64,000 bases of DNA, from assembly GCA_937862885.1 (NCBI GenBank), contig CALMEE010000135.1, positions 61,015-125,014 on the forward strand, written 5' to 3'. Under the pieces are notes generated by a model. It did not search any database. It had not been told where the DNA came from and was given only the letters and a program-made list of their open reading frames with translations. Of this stretch, positions 1 through 8,470 are shown in pieces. Source of the DNA: an uncultured Planctomycetaceae bacterium (lineage in GTDB: Bacteria > Planctomycetota > Planctomycetia > Pirellulales > Pirellulaceae). Each line of letters starts with the position of its first letter. Within the stretch, counting starts at the first letter, position 1. Made by a program: the position numbers and the translations under genes.

Positions 1-505
1 TTTGGATAACTGATCAGGCCATCGTAGGTTGCCCAACATCCGACTGCCGCAAAGAACACGACTAAATAAATATTGCGGCGATTGAATTTATTATCAGCAA
101 CAGCGCGAATTGACATTTCTTTTCCAGGTTAAGATGACCAAATACGTAGAACGAACAACACTTCTCCCTGATCACGCCCGAGCAACATGGCAAGATCGAA
201 CTCGAACTCAATGTTTGCGGTCCACGTCCTCGCACGTTCAACTGGTAGCCGAATGCGAACACGCATGGCCACTTCCGAGAACAAACCCATGCTGCCAATC
301 GATTTTGTCGCGAGGAAATCGCTTGCGATCAACGAAAAGTCAAGAACTATATGTTGAATTGCTTCCGAATGGCTGTCAATCTCTGGTTACCGGCATTTAT
401 TGCCGTGAATTTGTTGATGAATATAGGGGTGGAATTGCTTATCGGAAGGGCTTTGCCGTTTAGGGCAAGAATAACTAAAAGCTCCGGTCCGTCGTTACTG
501 TGTTG
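1..505. other. Unassigned left-edge stretch
   Basis: Short open frames exist on both strands here (for example plus 110-463 and minus 129-332), but none shows a recognisable family or a clear ribosome-binding site, and they overlap each other. The stretch could hold the end of a gene lying outside the window or decayed coding DNA. I see no RNA gene or terminator in it. Confidence 0.3.
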
Positions 506-1591
506 CTACGGGCCGTACATTGTTTCGATTGCAATTTTCAGAGAAACCAGAACCCCGCCATACAAGGCCGATATTTCTTGCCGCGCCTGGCGTTGGCTGT
601 CGTCGTTAAAATCGTAATGTAAATTGCCAACGCGTGTACCCTTAACCGTAATCTCCAGCTCTCGATGAAGGGCTTCGATTTTCTTAATGGACTCGTCGGA
701 GAAAATCGGCTTCAAACTTTCAATCACGCTGGTTGTTTTGTCCAGTAGCTGGTGCCATTGTGCAGTCTCTGGCCGATTTTTTGTCCAGAGGCGGAGGTCG
801 TCCAATGCCTCCCATGCTGTTCGCAGATCGGTTGGAGGGCGAACCAAGGAATACTCAACGCCGAAAAACAATGCCCAATCGTCATTTTCAAACGTAATTT
901 CACGGGCCGCTACGATAATCTCGCAGGGATAGAACGAGAGATTCGTTCCTTCCCAATAGAACTCCTTTTCAAGTGTCCATGCAAATATTCGTTGCAGTGC
1001 ACTCCGTTTCGAAGGGATCAAATCGAAACAGCTCCATCTCGCACTGCAAAGACGTCGCAAAGCACGAATACGCAGGGGCCAATCATAGCCGTGCAGGTCA
1101 TCAGACAAATGCGCCATCGTCAAAAAAATTTCGGCAATGTGATTTTTCTGTCGCTCGCCGAAGTCCAATTCCTGCATAAACCATGTAAAGACCCCACTGG
1201 TCCAGTTCTGTACGGCGTCATTGACCAAGCTTTCGAACTCCTCCTCGGATATTTTACCTTTGGTAAACGCGTCAGCCTGCGAGTAAAGCCTATTCGCCCA
1301 GCCCAAAAAGGTGCTGGAAACTTCGAAGACCTTCAATGTACCGCCATCGATCAACCGATCAAAAACCTGATTATCGGTGAGCGATTCGTCCTCCCCAAGC
1401 ACTACCAATCGTCCGGCGTGTCTCGATTCGCAAATCAATCGAATCAGGTTGAGCATGACCGTTTCGGATGTCACTGGATTTCCGTCAACGGTCAGGACAG
1501 AGCGTTCAATAGATTGATCAGGTACTGCGGCAGCGATCGGATTTACTTGCCGGTCGGTTTGTTTTTCGCGATTTGGGTGCTTTTCGTCCAT
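506..1591 (-). CDS. Hypothetical protein, 361 aa
   Basis: A long intact frame that I do not recognise. The start is supported by a purine-rich GGGGAG about 5 bases before the ATG. The protein appears soluble: no signal peptide and no membrane span. The first 35 residues are polar and probably disordered, and the rest is rich in Trp, Glu, Leu and Arg with helical character. The C-terminal 40 residues contain a hydrophobic helix ending in METMYGP-like sequence (final residues ETMYGP). It stands alone, facing away from the prepilin-peptidase-like gene pair with about 650 bases between. No function is inferred. Confidence 0.75.
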   Translation of the reverse strand: MDEKHPNREKQTDRQVNPIAAAVPDQSIERSVLTVDGNPVTSETVMLNLIRLICESRHAGRLVVLGEDESLTDNQVFDRLIDGGTLKVFEVSSTFLGWANRLYSQADAFTKGKISEEEFESLVNDAVQNWTSGVFTWFMQELDFGERQKNHIAEIFLTMAHLSDDLHGYDWPLRIRALRRLCSARWSCFDLIPSKRSALQRIFAWTLEKEFYWEGTNLSFYPCEIIVAAREITFENDDWALFFGVEYSLVRPPTDLRTAWEALDDLRLWTKNRPETAQWHQLLDKTTSVIESLKPIFSDESIKKIEALHRELEITVKGTRVGNLHYDFNDDSQRQARQEISALYGGVLVSLKIAIETMYGP

Positions 1592-1892
1592 CTATACTCC
1601 CCGCGTTTTGATACGACACGAACTTCTGACGCAGCGGACCGCTGAAAGTTCCTTAGGTTACAAGGCATAATGGACCTGCAGACCATTTAAAGGTCACTGC
1701 CACGAGGCGACATGCAACCCTGCTCGATTTTCCAAAGTTTGCTTCTACCCCCGTTGAGCTTTGCGAAAATGATATCAACAAAAAAGTATCTGCAAGAATG
1801 CGCTGTTTTGGAGAACGAATTTAGGCACTTGCCTTAGGCTTGGCCACTGGAATCAGAGGAGGTGTTGGACACCAGATACCTCAACCGATTGA

Positions 1893-2144
1893 CTGTCCCT
1901 GGAATCCGGCAACAGCAACCAGTGTCGCCGGGGATTCGACGAATTCTCCAAACCGCGTTCCCGGCGACTCTACTTCCGCGACCGGTCCATCAGCACAATC
2001 TACGTCCACAAATGCCCCGAACTTGAACGTGCCGATGATCCCTCGCGTAAAACCTGGTTCGAGCAATTCAAGCGTTCTCAATTGTTAGAAGCCAAAACAT
2101 GGTGGCTTGCCGCAGAGCAGGCACTGGAATGGGAGACCATCTAA
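1893..2144 (+). pseudogene. Possible gene remnant, 83 codons without a start
   Basis: From just after an in-frame TGA at 1890 to a TAA at 2142 one plus frame is open and reads like real protein in its second half: basic and aromatic-rich, with the segments RRLYFRDRSISTIYVHKCPE and KTWFEQFKRSQLLEAKTWW. It has no ATG near its beginning and no ribosome-binding site, and the overlapping frame at 1840-2088 looks like low-complexity shadow. I read it as the 3' end of a broken gene. The family is not recognised. Confidence 0.25.
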
Positions 2145-2237
2145 GCGCGACTGAACCAACTCCATTCGTCCGATCCTCAGAACGCAGGGTCGCAGAGAAA
2201 GCATGTATTCCCTGAAGGATGCATTGATTTCATTGTC

Positions 2238-3320
2238 TTAGACTAATCGACCAAATGTTTGATCGTAGACTAATCGCCAGATTGGTTGATGGATGATGCA
2301 GGCGGCTAACCAAGTGCACGCTAACCAGCCAGCTGGATTCTCTTGCTGAAATGCGCTCGGACGTATCTTCATCAGCATCATAAGAGCGAACGCAATGAAC
2401 GCAACAACCAAAACTGCTTGCCAGCCCATCGCCATTCCGAATACCAAGAATCCGGTAAGCACACTTGTGCTGGCTCCTGCTCTGGTCATCAGTGCAAGCA
2501 GGTAGCCGATTCCAGCCCCCACCATTCCGCCAATTGCCGCAGTTAGGATGGCTGATGACCAGGTGCAATTCTCAGCGGAATGTTGCAACCACCGTCCTGG
2601 AGCCACAGGTATCAGGAATGGAAGAATTCCGAGAATGATCAGAACAAAAAGTAACAGTATAAGAATTCGCCATGTAGCGAATTTTTGCCGATCAAGGGTC
2701 GTCATGCACCATGTGATTAATACGCAGAATAGCAAGGAGTGGAAAAGCCAATACGAAATCAAATCCCATCGCGGATACAGTACCGTATAAACTGCGCCTT
2801 TGTAGGCATTGATGGAGCGAACTGGAATATTCCACCCGCCGGATATCAGTTCCACACAATAGAGCCCCAAGAATACGCTTCCCGTTAACAATTCAATGGA
2901 TGGATATCGCGCAGATATCGGTAAACCGCAGTTACGGCAAAGACCTTTCAAGCGACACCATCCCAAAATCGGCACATTGTCTCGTAAGCGAATTCCCGCG
3001 CCGCATCTTGGGCAATGAGAAGGTTTTAGGACAACCGATTCTCCACGGGGCCAGCGATAAATGAGAACATTTAAGAAACTACCGACAGTCGCACCGACGA
3101 CGAACGCCCAGACTCCGAGGAATACTTCAAGCAATCGAAAAACGAGTCGCTGATACAATGTTTGGCTATAAGCATCGGTTGAGTCAAACGGGTAACGTAT
3201 TTGATCTGACCAAGCCAAAAACACGGCAAGCGACAGCGATCCCACTACAACCAATGCTAACGTTGCACGGAAGAAGTGGAGGAAGCGGCTAGTAGGCGTT
3301 GCTTCGTCATTCATGGCCAC
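2238..3320 (-). CDS. Prepilin-peptidase-like (A24) membrane protein, active site apparently degenerate
   Basis: The layout matches type IV prepilin peptidases. An N-terminal membrane helix comes first, then GATVGSFLNVLIYRWPRGES (residues 76-95), then a four-cysteine zinc-type domain with CPRC at 103-106 and CRNC at 128-131, then at least five more membrane spans. Family members cleave and N-methylate prepilins using two Asp residues, one near the end of a membrane span and one in GxGD. Asp210 (TTLDRQK) could be the first. Where GxGD is expected before the GWQAVL helix, the protein reads RAGASTSVLTG (280-290), so the second Asp is missing. Cleavage activity is therefore doubtful. The gene starts 3 bases after the DUF2237 gene and is probably cotranscribed with it. 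The C-terminal 40 residues are an extra tail. Confidence 0.8.
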   Translation of the reverse strand: MAMNDEATPTSRFLHFFRATLALVVVGSLSLAVFLAWSDQIRYPFDSTDAYSQTLYQRLVFRLLEVFLGVWAFVVGATVGSFLNVLIYRWPRGESVVLKPSHCPRCGAGIRLRDNVPILGWCRLKGLCRNCGLPISARYPSIELLTGSVFLGLYCVELISGGWNIPVRSINAYKGAVYTVLYPRWDLISYWLFHSLLFCVLITWCMTTLDRQKFATWRILILLLFVLIILGILPFLIPVAPGRWLQHSAENCTWSSAILTAAIGGMVGAGIGYLLALMTRAGASTSVLTGFLVFGMAMGWQAVLVVAFIAFALMMLMKIRPSAFQQENPAGWLACTWLAACIIHQPIWRLVYDQTFGRLV

Positions 3321-3323
3321 TTG

Positions 3324-3680
3324 CTATACCGCAAATATTTCTAAGACTTCGCGTTCGACGAACTCCAACGCCGAAATATGAGTTGCCTCAAGGATGACGG
3401 GTGGGGCAACTCCGGCCTGATACGCCTCAACCCAGCGCGAAACGCACAAGCACCAGGAATCGCCGGGAACCAAACCGGGAAATTCAAAATCTGGGTTGGG
3501 GGTTGTCAAATCGTTGCCGACCTCTTTCGAGAAGCTCAAAAATTCTTCGGTCATCTCAGCGCAAACTACATGGACTCCTGCATCTCCGGCCCCCGTTCGA
3601 CAAAATCCGTCGCGATAGAAGCCGGTTACGGGCTGAAAACAACAAGGGGCCAAATCAGTGCCCAAAACATTTTTTGCCAT
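3324..3680 (-). CDS. DUF2237 family protein
   Basis: A 118-aa soluble protein that matches DUF2237 as I remember it from end to end: the MAKNVLGTDLAPC start, GFYRDGFCRTG, HVVCAEMTEEFLSFSK, GNDLTTP, FPGLVPGDSWCLC and the closing EAYQAGVAPPVILEATH. Five or more cysteines and the conserved GD-W-CLC segment suggest a metal or redox role, but the family's biochemical function is not known to me. Length equals the family norm. A GAAGGGA lies upstream of the ATG. It is the first gene of a probable two-gene unit with the prepilin-peptidase-like gene. Confidence 0.92.
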   Translation of the reverse strand: MAKNVLGTDLAPCCFQPVTGFYRDGFCRTGAGDAGVHVVCAEMTEEFLSFSKEVGNDLTTPNPDFEFPGLVPGDSWCLCVSRWVEAYQAGVAPPVILEATHISALEFVEREVLEIFAV

Positions 3681-3918
3681 GCGTCAAAAAGTTCCCTTCA
3701 TTGAATTGCGTCGGTTCAGGATCGCGGTAGAAGGCGGCATGTCGAGCACCTCCGACCCATATTTTTGACCAACAGAGGCGATTGAGAACATGTTACGTGG
3801 CGAACTCTCATTCGCTCGCTCCAAGTTACGACTAAGCACAAAAAATAGCAAGCCCTTGGAACCTGATTTGACATGCGTTAGTCTGGTACCAAGATCTTGA
3901 AGACCTTACCTCAAAATC

Positions 3919-4881
3919 ATGAATAGGCGTGCTCAATTACTCAAGAAATCCATGTCAAAGTTTGTCCATTCCAATATGCGGTTTGATGCAAGTAGCATTG
4001 ACGGTGTGCCAACCTCCAAACATTGGCAACTCAAAACGCAACAACTCAAGTTTGAGCACGGGTTTGTTTTTATGGGGATCGTCAATGTTACTCCTGACAG
4101 CTTTTCCGATGGCGGTAAATATCGCGAGATCGATTCTGCCGTTGAACATGCGATGCAGTTGATTGACGAAGGCGCGGAAATCATCGATGTAGGGGGAGAG
4201 AGCACGCGGCCGTACGCAAGTCCAGTAAGTTGTGACGAGGAGTTGCGACGTGTAATTCCCGTTATCGAACGTCTTGCCAGCCTGGCCAGTGTGCCGATCT
4301 CAATTGACACGTGGAAGTCGGACGTTGCCGATGCAGCACTTGCGGCAGGTGCCGAAGCCGTCAATGACGTGAGTGGTTTGGAACGGGATCCGCGCATGGT
4401 GGATGTTGCCCTGAAACATTCGGCAGGAGTGTGTGTCATGCATTCCCAAGGTACCCCGCAAAACATGCAAGACAACCCAGTTTACGGTGATGTCGTCACG
4501 GAGATCATCAATTATCTGAGACGCAGAAAAATCTCGCTGGTCCAATGCGGAATTAATCCAGAGAAAATCTGTTTGGATCCGGGAATCGGATTTGGCAAAA
4601 CACACGCTCACAACATTGCGTTGATGCAACATGTGAGCCGGTTTCATGAGTTAGCGTCTCCGATATTGGTAGGGCATTCTCGCAAAGGATTTATTGGCAA
4701 ACTCTCCAATGACGAAACTGCGGAACGGCTTCCGGGCACGATCGCCGCCACATTGCACTTAATCAGAAATCGAATTCAGGTCATTCGTGTGCATGACGTC
4801 AAGTCGATGAGGCAGGCATGGAGCGTTGAAAGCGCCCTCAACGCCGCGGAATCTCAATCACAACGCCCAGAGGAAGGCTAA
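3919..4881 (+). CDS. folP: Dihydropteroate synthase
   Basis: Joins para-aminobenzoate to hydroxymethyl-dihydropterin pyrophosphate in cytosolic folate synthesis. The TIM-barrel signature regions are present: NVTPDSFSDGG at residues 56-66 (metal and pyrophosphate loop), GGESTRP at 92-98, the Asp of SIDTWK, NDVSGL, the DPGIGFGKT pterin-pocket segment, and GHSRKGFIG near 251 carrying the Ser-Arg-Lys set. At 320 aa it is longer than the usual 270-280 because of about 45 extra N-terminal residues. Starts at residue 12 (3952) or further in are possible, since no strong ribosome-binding site precedes 3919. A TTGACA lies at 3868-3873 but has no good -10. The 3' end overlaps the convergent LysM gene by 44 bases. 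Confidence 0.95.
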   Translation: MNRRAQLLKKSMSKFVHSNMRFDASSIDGVPTSKHWQLKTQQLKFEHGFVFMGIVNVTPDSFSDGGKYREIDSAVEHAMQLIDEGAEIIDVGGESTRPYASPVSCDEELRRVIPVIERLASLASVPISIDTWKSDVADAALAAGAEAVNDVSGLERDPRMVDVALKHSAGVCVMHSQGTPQNMQDNPVYGDVVTEIINYLRRRKISLVQCGINPEKICLDPGIGFGKTHAHNIALMQHVSRFHELASPILVGHSRKGFIGKLSNDETAERLPGTIAATLHLIRNRIQVIRVHDVKSMRQAWSVESALNAAESQSQRPEEG

Positions 4882-5446
4882 GCGGATTGTCAAGCAAATG
4901 ATGATTGGCCTCAAAAATCGTTAGGTACTCATGGGGATGGCCGTAATACCGAGTCGAGATGCTCTGCAATGTATCGTTCAATCCGATACGATGAGTAATT
5001 GGGCTCCCGGAGCCTGACCAGTTGCGAGTGAAATTCTGATTCTTCGGCTCAACCTGTACCCATTCGTTACTGGATAGGTTGAACAGAGCGTTTGGCGATC
5101 CCGGGGGATTATCGAGACTTCGTTGACTGCCCTCGTTCGACGTGAACATGTCCGGACTTTGGTGCAGATCGTTGGCGGTTTGGTTGCCGAAGAAGAGTGG
5201 GCGAATTTCGTTCGTTTTTCCAATGGGTGAAGGAGCGCCGACAAAAACGGGTTGTCGCTGGCCAGAAGTTGCGTACAACTCATTCGCTTGCATTTGCTTG
5301 CGGTTGTCAATGACTCCGGCGGTCTTGTTCTCGACGTCGCTTTGCGGGCTAAGCTGTTCGACTTTATTGCCCGGAACAAATACGTATACGGCACCCAGAA
5401 TAAAAGCTACGACGAACACGGACCGAACTTTGTTTTTGGTTGTCAT
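4838..5446 (-). CDS. LysM-domain protein with N-terminal membrane anchor
   Basis: 202 aa. A single hydrophobic stretch at residues 9-24 follows a basic start (TTKNKVRS) and looks like an uncleaved anchor. A long polar Asn/Gln/Pro-rich linker occupies residues 30-150. The last 50 residues form one LysM domain: THRIGLNDTLQSISTRYYG, then HEYLTIFEANHHLLDNP and LPLGVVIEIPRR. LysM binds N-acetylglucosamine polymers, so a cell-envelope location is inferred. The stop codon lies inside folP, giving a convergent overlap of 44 bases. A GAGAGA precedes the ATG. Confidence 0.85.
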   Translation of the reverse strand: MTTKNKVRSVFVVAFILGAVYVFVPGNKVEQLSPQSDVENKTAGVIDNRKQMQANELYATSGQRQPVFVGAPSPIGKTNEIRPLFFGNQTANDLHQSPDMFTSNEGSQRSLDNPPGSPNALFNLSSNEWVQVEPKNQNFTRNWSGSGSPITHRIGLNDTLQSISTRYYGHPHEYLTIFEANHHLLDNPLSLPLGVVIEIPRR

Positions 5447-5972
5447 TGCCGTCTCTCACTCCGAAACGATTTTGGATTTTGAGTAGCTCTCGAAATTGAT
5501 GTTGGGACGATTCATGATACGGCATCCGCCCTCACACACGCTTGCCGCCAGTGCTTTATTTCCACTTAGTATTAGGTTTGGTAGTCGTGGAAACTGTTAC
5601 AGTGACTTTAAGCAGTCGAGGTTTTACAACCTCGGCTACCCCTGAATATGGCTGAATAAAAGCACTGGACTGTTGGCGAACCCTACTTCCGCAGTGCCTA
5701 AGCAAGTTAGGGATGAAGTGACATCGACTTCGCCGTTCGTGCCGATAAGACTAGACGATCGATGTTTTTTTAATCGTAATTTAGGCAAACAAAAAAATTT
5801 CGGATGATACTAGTTGATTGCAGCAAAGTTATCGATCGAGACGATCATTTTGGTCAAAGCGCTGACTGTGCAATTCGCATACGCTGGAGATCCGACTCAA
5901 ACGCCATGGCGTGCAATAAACGCGAGGCAAGCGGGACGAGTCTACTCGCTCGCACTCATTTCTGACATCCGT
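5447..5972. other. Intergenic stretch containing one strong inverted repeat
   Basis: No believable gene. The region holds the promoter side of the LysM gene and the 3' flank of the DUF1080 gene. Its one clear structure is the hairpin listed separately at 5615-5636. Confidence 0.4.
5615..5636. repeat. Perfect hairpin, REP-like inverted repeat
   Basis: CGAGGTT and AACCTCG flank the tetraloop TTAC, extended by a G-C and a T-G pair outside. There is no T-run on either side, so it does not look like an intrinsic terminator. I see no second copy in the window. It may be a dispersed REP-like element, but that needs a genome search. Confidence 0.45.
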
Positions 5973-6827
5973 TCACTCATCTTGAAGATGTTTCAGTCGG
6001 ATATTTCTAAAAGCAATTTTCATTGGAGGGCCGGTGTGCAATTGAAGAGCCAGAATACCTGATTTTGCTGCTTTGCCCTCTTCTTGATCGTCAAAGTCAA
6101 TGGTCGTCAAACCATTAATTTGTTGAATGATGCGATTGCCGCGCGCAACCACCACGTAGTCATGCCAGCCATCCTCACTGTTCTTGAAGGATTTCAAAAG
6201 CTCGTCTTCATTACACGTGGGACGTTCAGCAACTTCGGATTTGCCGTCTTTCGCACGCACAATTTTCTGCGTGCGTCTGGCCAAAATTCCTCGCCCCTGT
6301 TCTTCGTAGAGAATGCCGGTGTAATTGTTTTCGGCATCGATATCAGCCTGGTAGCCAGCCACATGGTGGTTTCCCAGGTCGCGACTACGAAATTGAATTC
6401 CTGAATTGCCTGATTCGATCCGATACTGAAGGCGCAATTCGAAATCCTTGAGTTCGCCCCCCTGCCAAATCAAAAATGTATTTCTATCAATGGGATTGTC
6501 TGCTGAAGTCCGGCCGACGATGCAACCATCTTCAACCGTCCAATTTCCCTCACGCCCCGACCAGCCCTCTAGCGATCGCCCATTAAAGATTTCGATAAAA
6601 TCAGTGTCTTTGTTGGTGTCCTGTTGCGCCTGTTCAGACTCCTCTTGGGGAAAGAATGTGAAAGCCGCGGTCGTCAACGGGTTAGATAGGTAAGCAATGA
6701 TCCAGATTGAAATCAAACCTACGAGGACTGCGGCCCGATTACCCCATGCATGGAAGGTGTACCCATGAACTATCGAACCAAGATTGAACTTCGAGAATCG
6801 TTTGCGCCAGAATTCAAAAAATCTCAT
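5973..6827 (-). CDS. DUF1080 (3-keto-disaccharide hydrolase-like) protein, membrane anchored
   Basis: 284 aa. A basic N-terminus (about 30 residues) precedes a hydrophobic span near 33-48, followed by an acidic linker. Residues 78-282 form the DUF1080 jelly-roll: FIEIFNGRSLEGWSGREGNW, DGCIVGRTS, FLIWQGGELKDFELRLQYRI, GNSGIQFRSRD, VAGYQADIDAENNYTGILYE, the WHDYVVVARGNRIIQQING segment and GILALQLHTGPPMKIAFRNI. The family is abundant in planctomycetes, and some members hydrolyse 3-keto-glycosides. A periplasmic or surface role in sugar breakdown is likely, but the substrate is unknown. It lies alone between ygfZ and the LysM gene. Confidence 0.93.
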   Translation of the reverse strand: MRFFEFWRKRFSKFNLGSIVHGYTFHAWGNRAAVLVGLISIWIIAYLSNPLTTAAFTFFPQEESEQAQQDTNKDTDFIEIFNGRSLEGWSGREGNWTVEDGCIVGRTSADNPIDRNTFLIWQGGELKDFELRLQYRIESGNSGIQFRSRDLGNHHVAGYQADIDAENNYTGILYEEQGRGILARRTQKIVRAKDGKSEVAERPTCNEDELLKSFKNSEDGWHDYVVVARGNRIIQQINGLTTIDFDDQEEGKAAKSGILALQLHTGPPMKIAFRNIRLKHLQDE

Positions 6828-6952
6828 GTGGATAACCTTATCTGTTGGTTGACATGCATTGCGGTCGAGACGTCGCCGAGAGTTTACGTAATTGGACTTC
6901 GAAAAAATAGTGGGAGGCTATTCCACACATTCAAATCCTGTGTAAATGACAA

Positions 6953-7993
6953 TTAACTTCCAAGTTGTTTAACCCGTCCATATTCGGGGCCTAAATCGAT
7001 GTCAACTTGCGTGACGTTGCGATTTAGATAGCCAATCCCGATTGGGCGAGCGAATTTGAACGAAAAGCAAGTCGACGTGATCAGGCCAATCACCTTGTCG
7101 TTATGGTTTAGTGGTGTGCCAGGAAGCGGCACTTCGCTGCCAGAAAATTCGAATTGCACCATACTTTTGTTCACATGACCCAGTGCATCGATCCTCGCGA
7201 CCGTTTCCTGCCCCAGGTAACACCCTTTCTTAAAGGATATGGCCAATTCATCTCTGGCAACTTCCTGAGGCAAATTCGCTTCGCTAATGTCCATTCCAAA
7301 TATCGGTGTTCCGTGCTCGATGCGAGCAACTTCAAAAGCACTACTGGAGACCTCACGGACCTGCGCAGTTGAGAGGGTTTTCAACCACTGTGATTCAGCC
7401 CGGTGCGCAACCAGTACCATGATATCGCGCCCGGAAAACAAACTGGCTTGTATTGCGATGAACGGTTCCTGGTCCACAACCGAGTTGATGCTGAACAAAT
7501 ACGGAACACCATCGAGGGCATTCAGTATCGTTGCAAAACGGGTTGCGAGATAGTCAGTTTCATTAGCCGCAGGCGACCAAGTTCGCGCAATGTGCTCGGA
7601 AACTCTCGCCGATAAACACCAGCACCCTTGAGATTGCGCCATGCTTTCAAATTGCACATCTTCGGTGATTACATACTTGGTCCAATGTCGAATTAGCTCT
7701 TCGTGAAATGTCGACGGAGTAATGAAGTAGATCTCTTGTTCAAGCACCACCACGTATCCAAAGCCAATTGTCTTACCTTTAACATTGAGAACAAAGGCTT
7801 CGCACCCCTGATTTGGTGATAGCGACTTAATGTTTGCCGTACAAAAGTTGTGCAGAAACTTAATGCGATCTCTGCCCCGAATTGCAATGGCCGAAAAGGG
7901 TGTGCGAGCGACCCCCAGGCCATTCAACAACGCAATATACTCTTCTTCGCGAAGGGCACGAGTTGCGGATTCCTTTGCCGTGGCGTCAGTCAT
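6953..7993 (-). CDS. ygfZ: YgfZ/GcvT-type folate-binding protein
   Basis: 346 aa, the usual length. The diagnostic motif KGCYLGQETVARIDALGHVN contains the conserved K-G-C-Y-x-G-Q-E core with its cysteine. The N-terminal GIRGRDRIKFLHNFCTANI-type segment (here AIRGRDRIKFLHNFCTANIK) and the C-terminal barrel match the aminomethyltransferase-like fold. YgfZ (IBA57 in mitochondria) binds folate and supports synthesis or repair of certain iron-sulfur enzymes, including tRNA-modifying MiaB in Escherichia coli. No operon partner is visible, and the nearest genes are a DUF1080 gene downstream and a divergent lipoprotein gene upstream. Confidence 0.92.
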   Translation of the reverse strand: MTDATAKESATRALREEEYIALLNGLGVARTPFSAIAIRGRDRIKFLHNFCTANIKSLSPNQGCEAFVLNVKGKTIGFGYVVVLEQEIYFITPSTFHEELIRHWTKYVITEDVQFESMAQSQGCWCLSARVSEHIARTWSPAANETDYLATRFATILNALDGVPYLFSINSVVDQEPFIAIQASLFSGRDIMVLVAHRAESQWLKTLSTAQVREVSSSAFEVARIEHGTPIFGMDISEANLPQEVARDELAISFKKGCYLGQETVARIDALGHVNKSMVQFEFSGSEVPLPGTPLNHNDKVIGLITSTCFSFKFARPIGIGYLNRNVTQVDIDLGPEYGRVKQLGS

Positions 7994-8470
7994 CTTAAAT
8001 CAATATTTACCAAAGAATCGAATTAAGTTCTAATTTTTATACTTCGCACGGGTTCACCGTTGTTTCGCGAATTAGTTTCGCGAGATAGCTGTTTGCGCAA
8101 CTGGCCAAAAGCTAAACATGTCGAACCGAAGGCGTGTTGCCCACACGGCGCATGATCCAGTGACGATGGCAGTTGAACAATTCAGAGACTCGGAAGTTCA
8201 GACGATACATGCTTATACCTATCGTCCCAGGCATTTACGAGTATCGTTGTTACACCAGTTCATGGTGTATGAACAGGATCTAATGTTCATCAACGATCGG
8301 CGCTCCGTGATAAGTGTCCGATGTTCCCATTTTTTCTGATTTGCGAGCGGAGTACAACCCAATTGGGCGTTTGCAATGTGAAACATCCGTGAAAGTGGGT
8401 ATTTTTGTTTTGTGTATCGAATGTATCGTTTAGCCCGTTACTTCTGTTCGACCCGAGCCTGCAACGCTGA
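7994..8470. other. Divergent promoter region between ygfZ and the large lipoprotein gene
   Basis: About 480 bases without a supportable gene; the 73-codon plus frame at 8118-8339 has no family resemblance. Both flanking genes point away, so their promoters must lie here, but no clear -35/-10 pair stands out. Confidence 0.35.

Noticed and set aside
752..1645. 297-codon plus-strand frame antisense to the first hypothetical gene
   Set aside because: Composition is unlike protein, and the minus-strand frame has a ribosome-binding site and a more natural composition.
1890..1892. In-frame TGA as a selenocysteine codon for the 1893-2144 frame
   Set aside because: No protein-like sequence precedes the TGA and no clear hairpin follows it, so decay is simpler.
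3378..3730. Two overlapping plus-strand frames over the DUF2237 gene
   Set aside because: DUF2237 on the minus strand matches its family end to end, so these are shadows.
3868..3890. TTGACA upstream of folP as a promoter
   Set aside because: No acceptable -10 at 16-18 bases; mentioned only in the folP entry.
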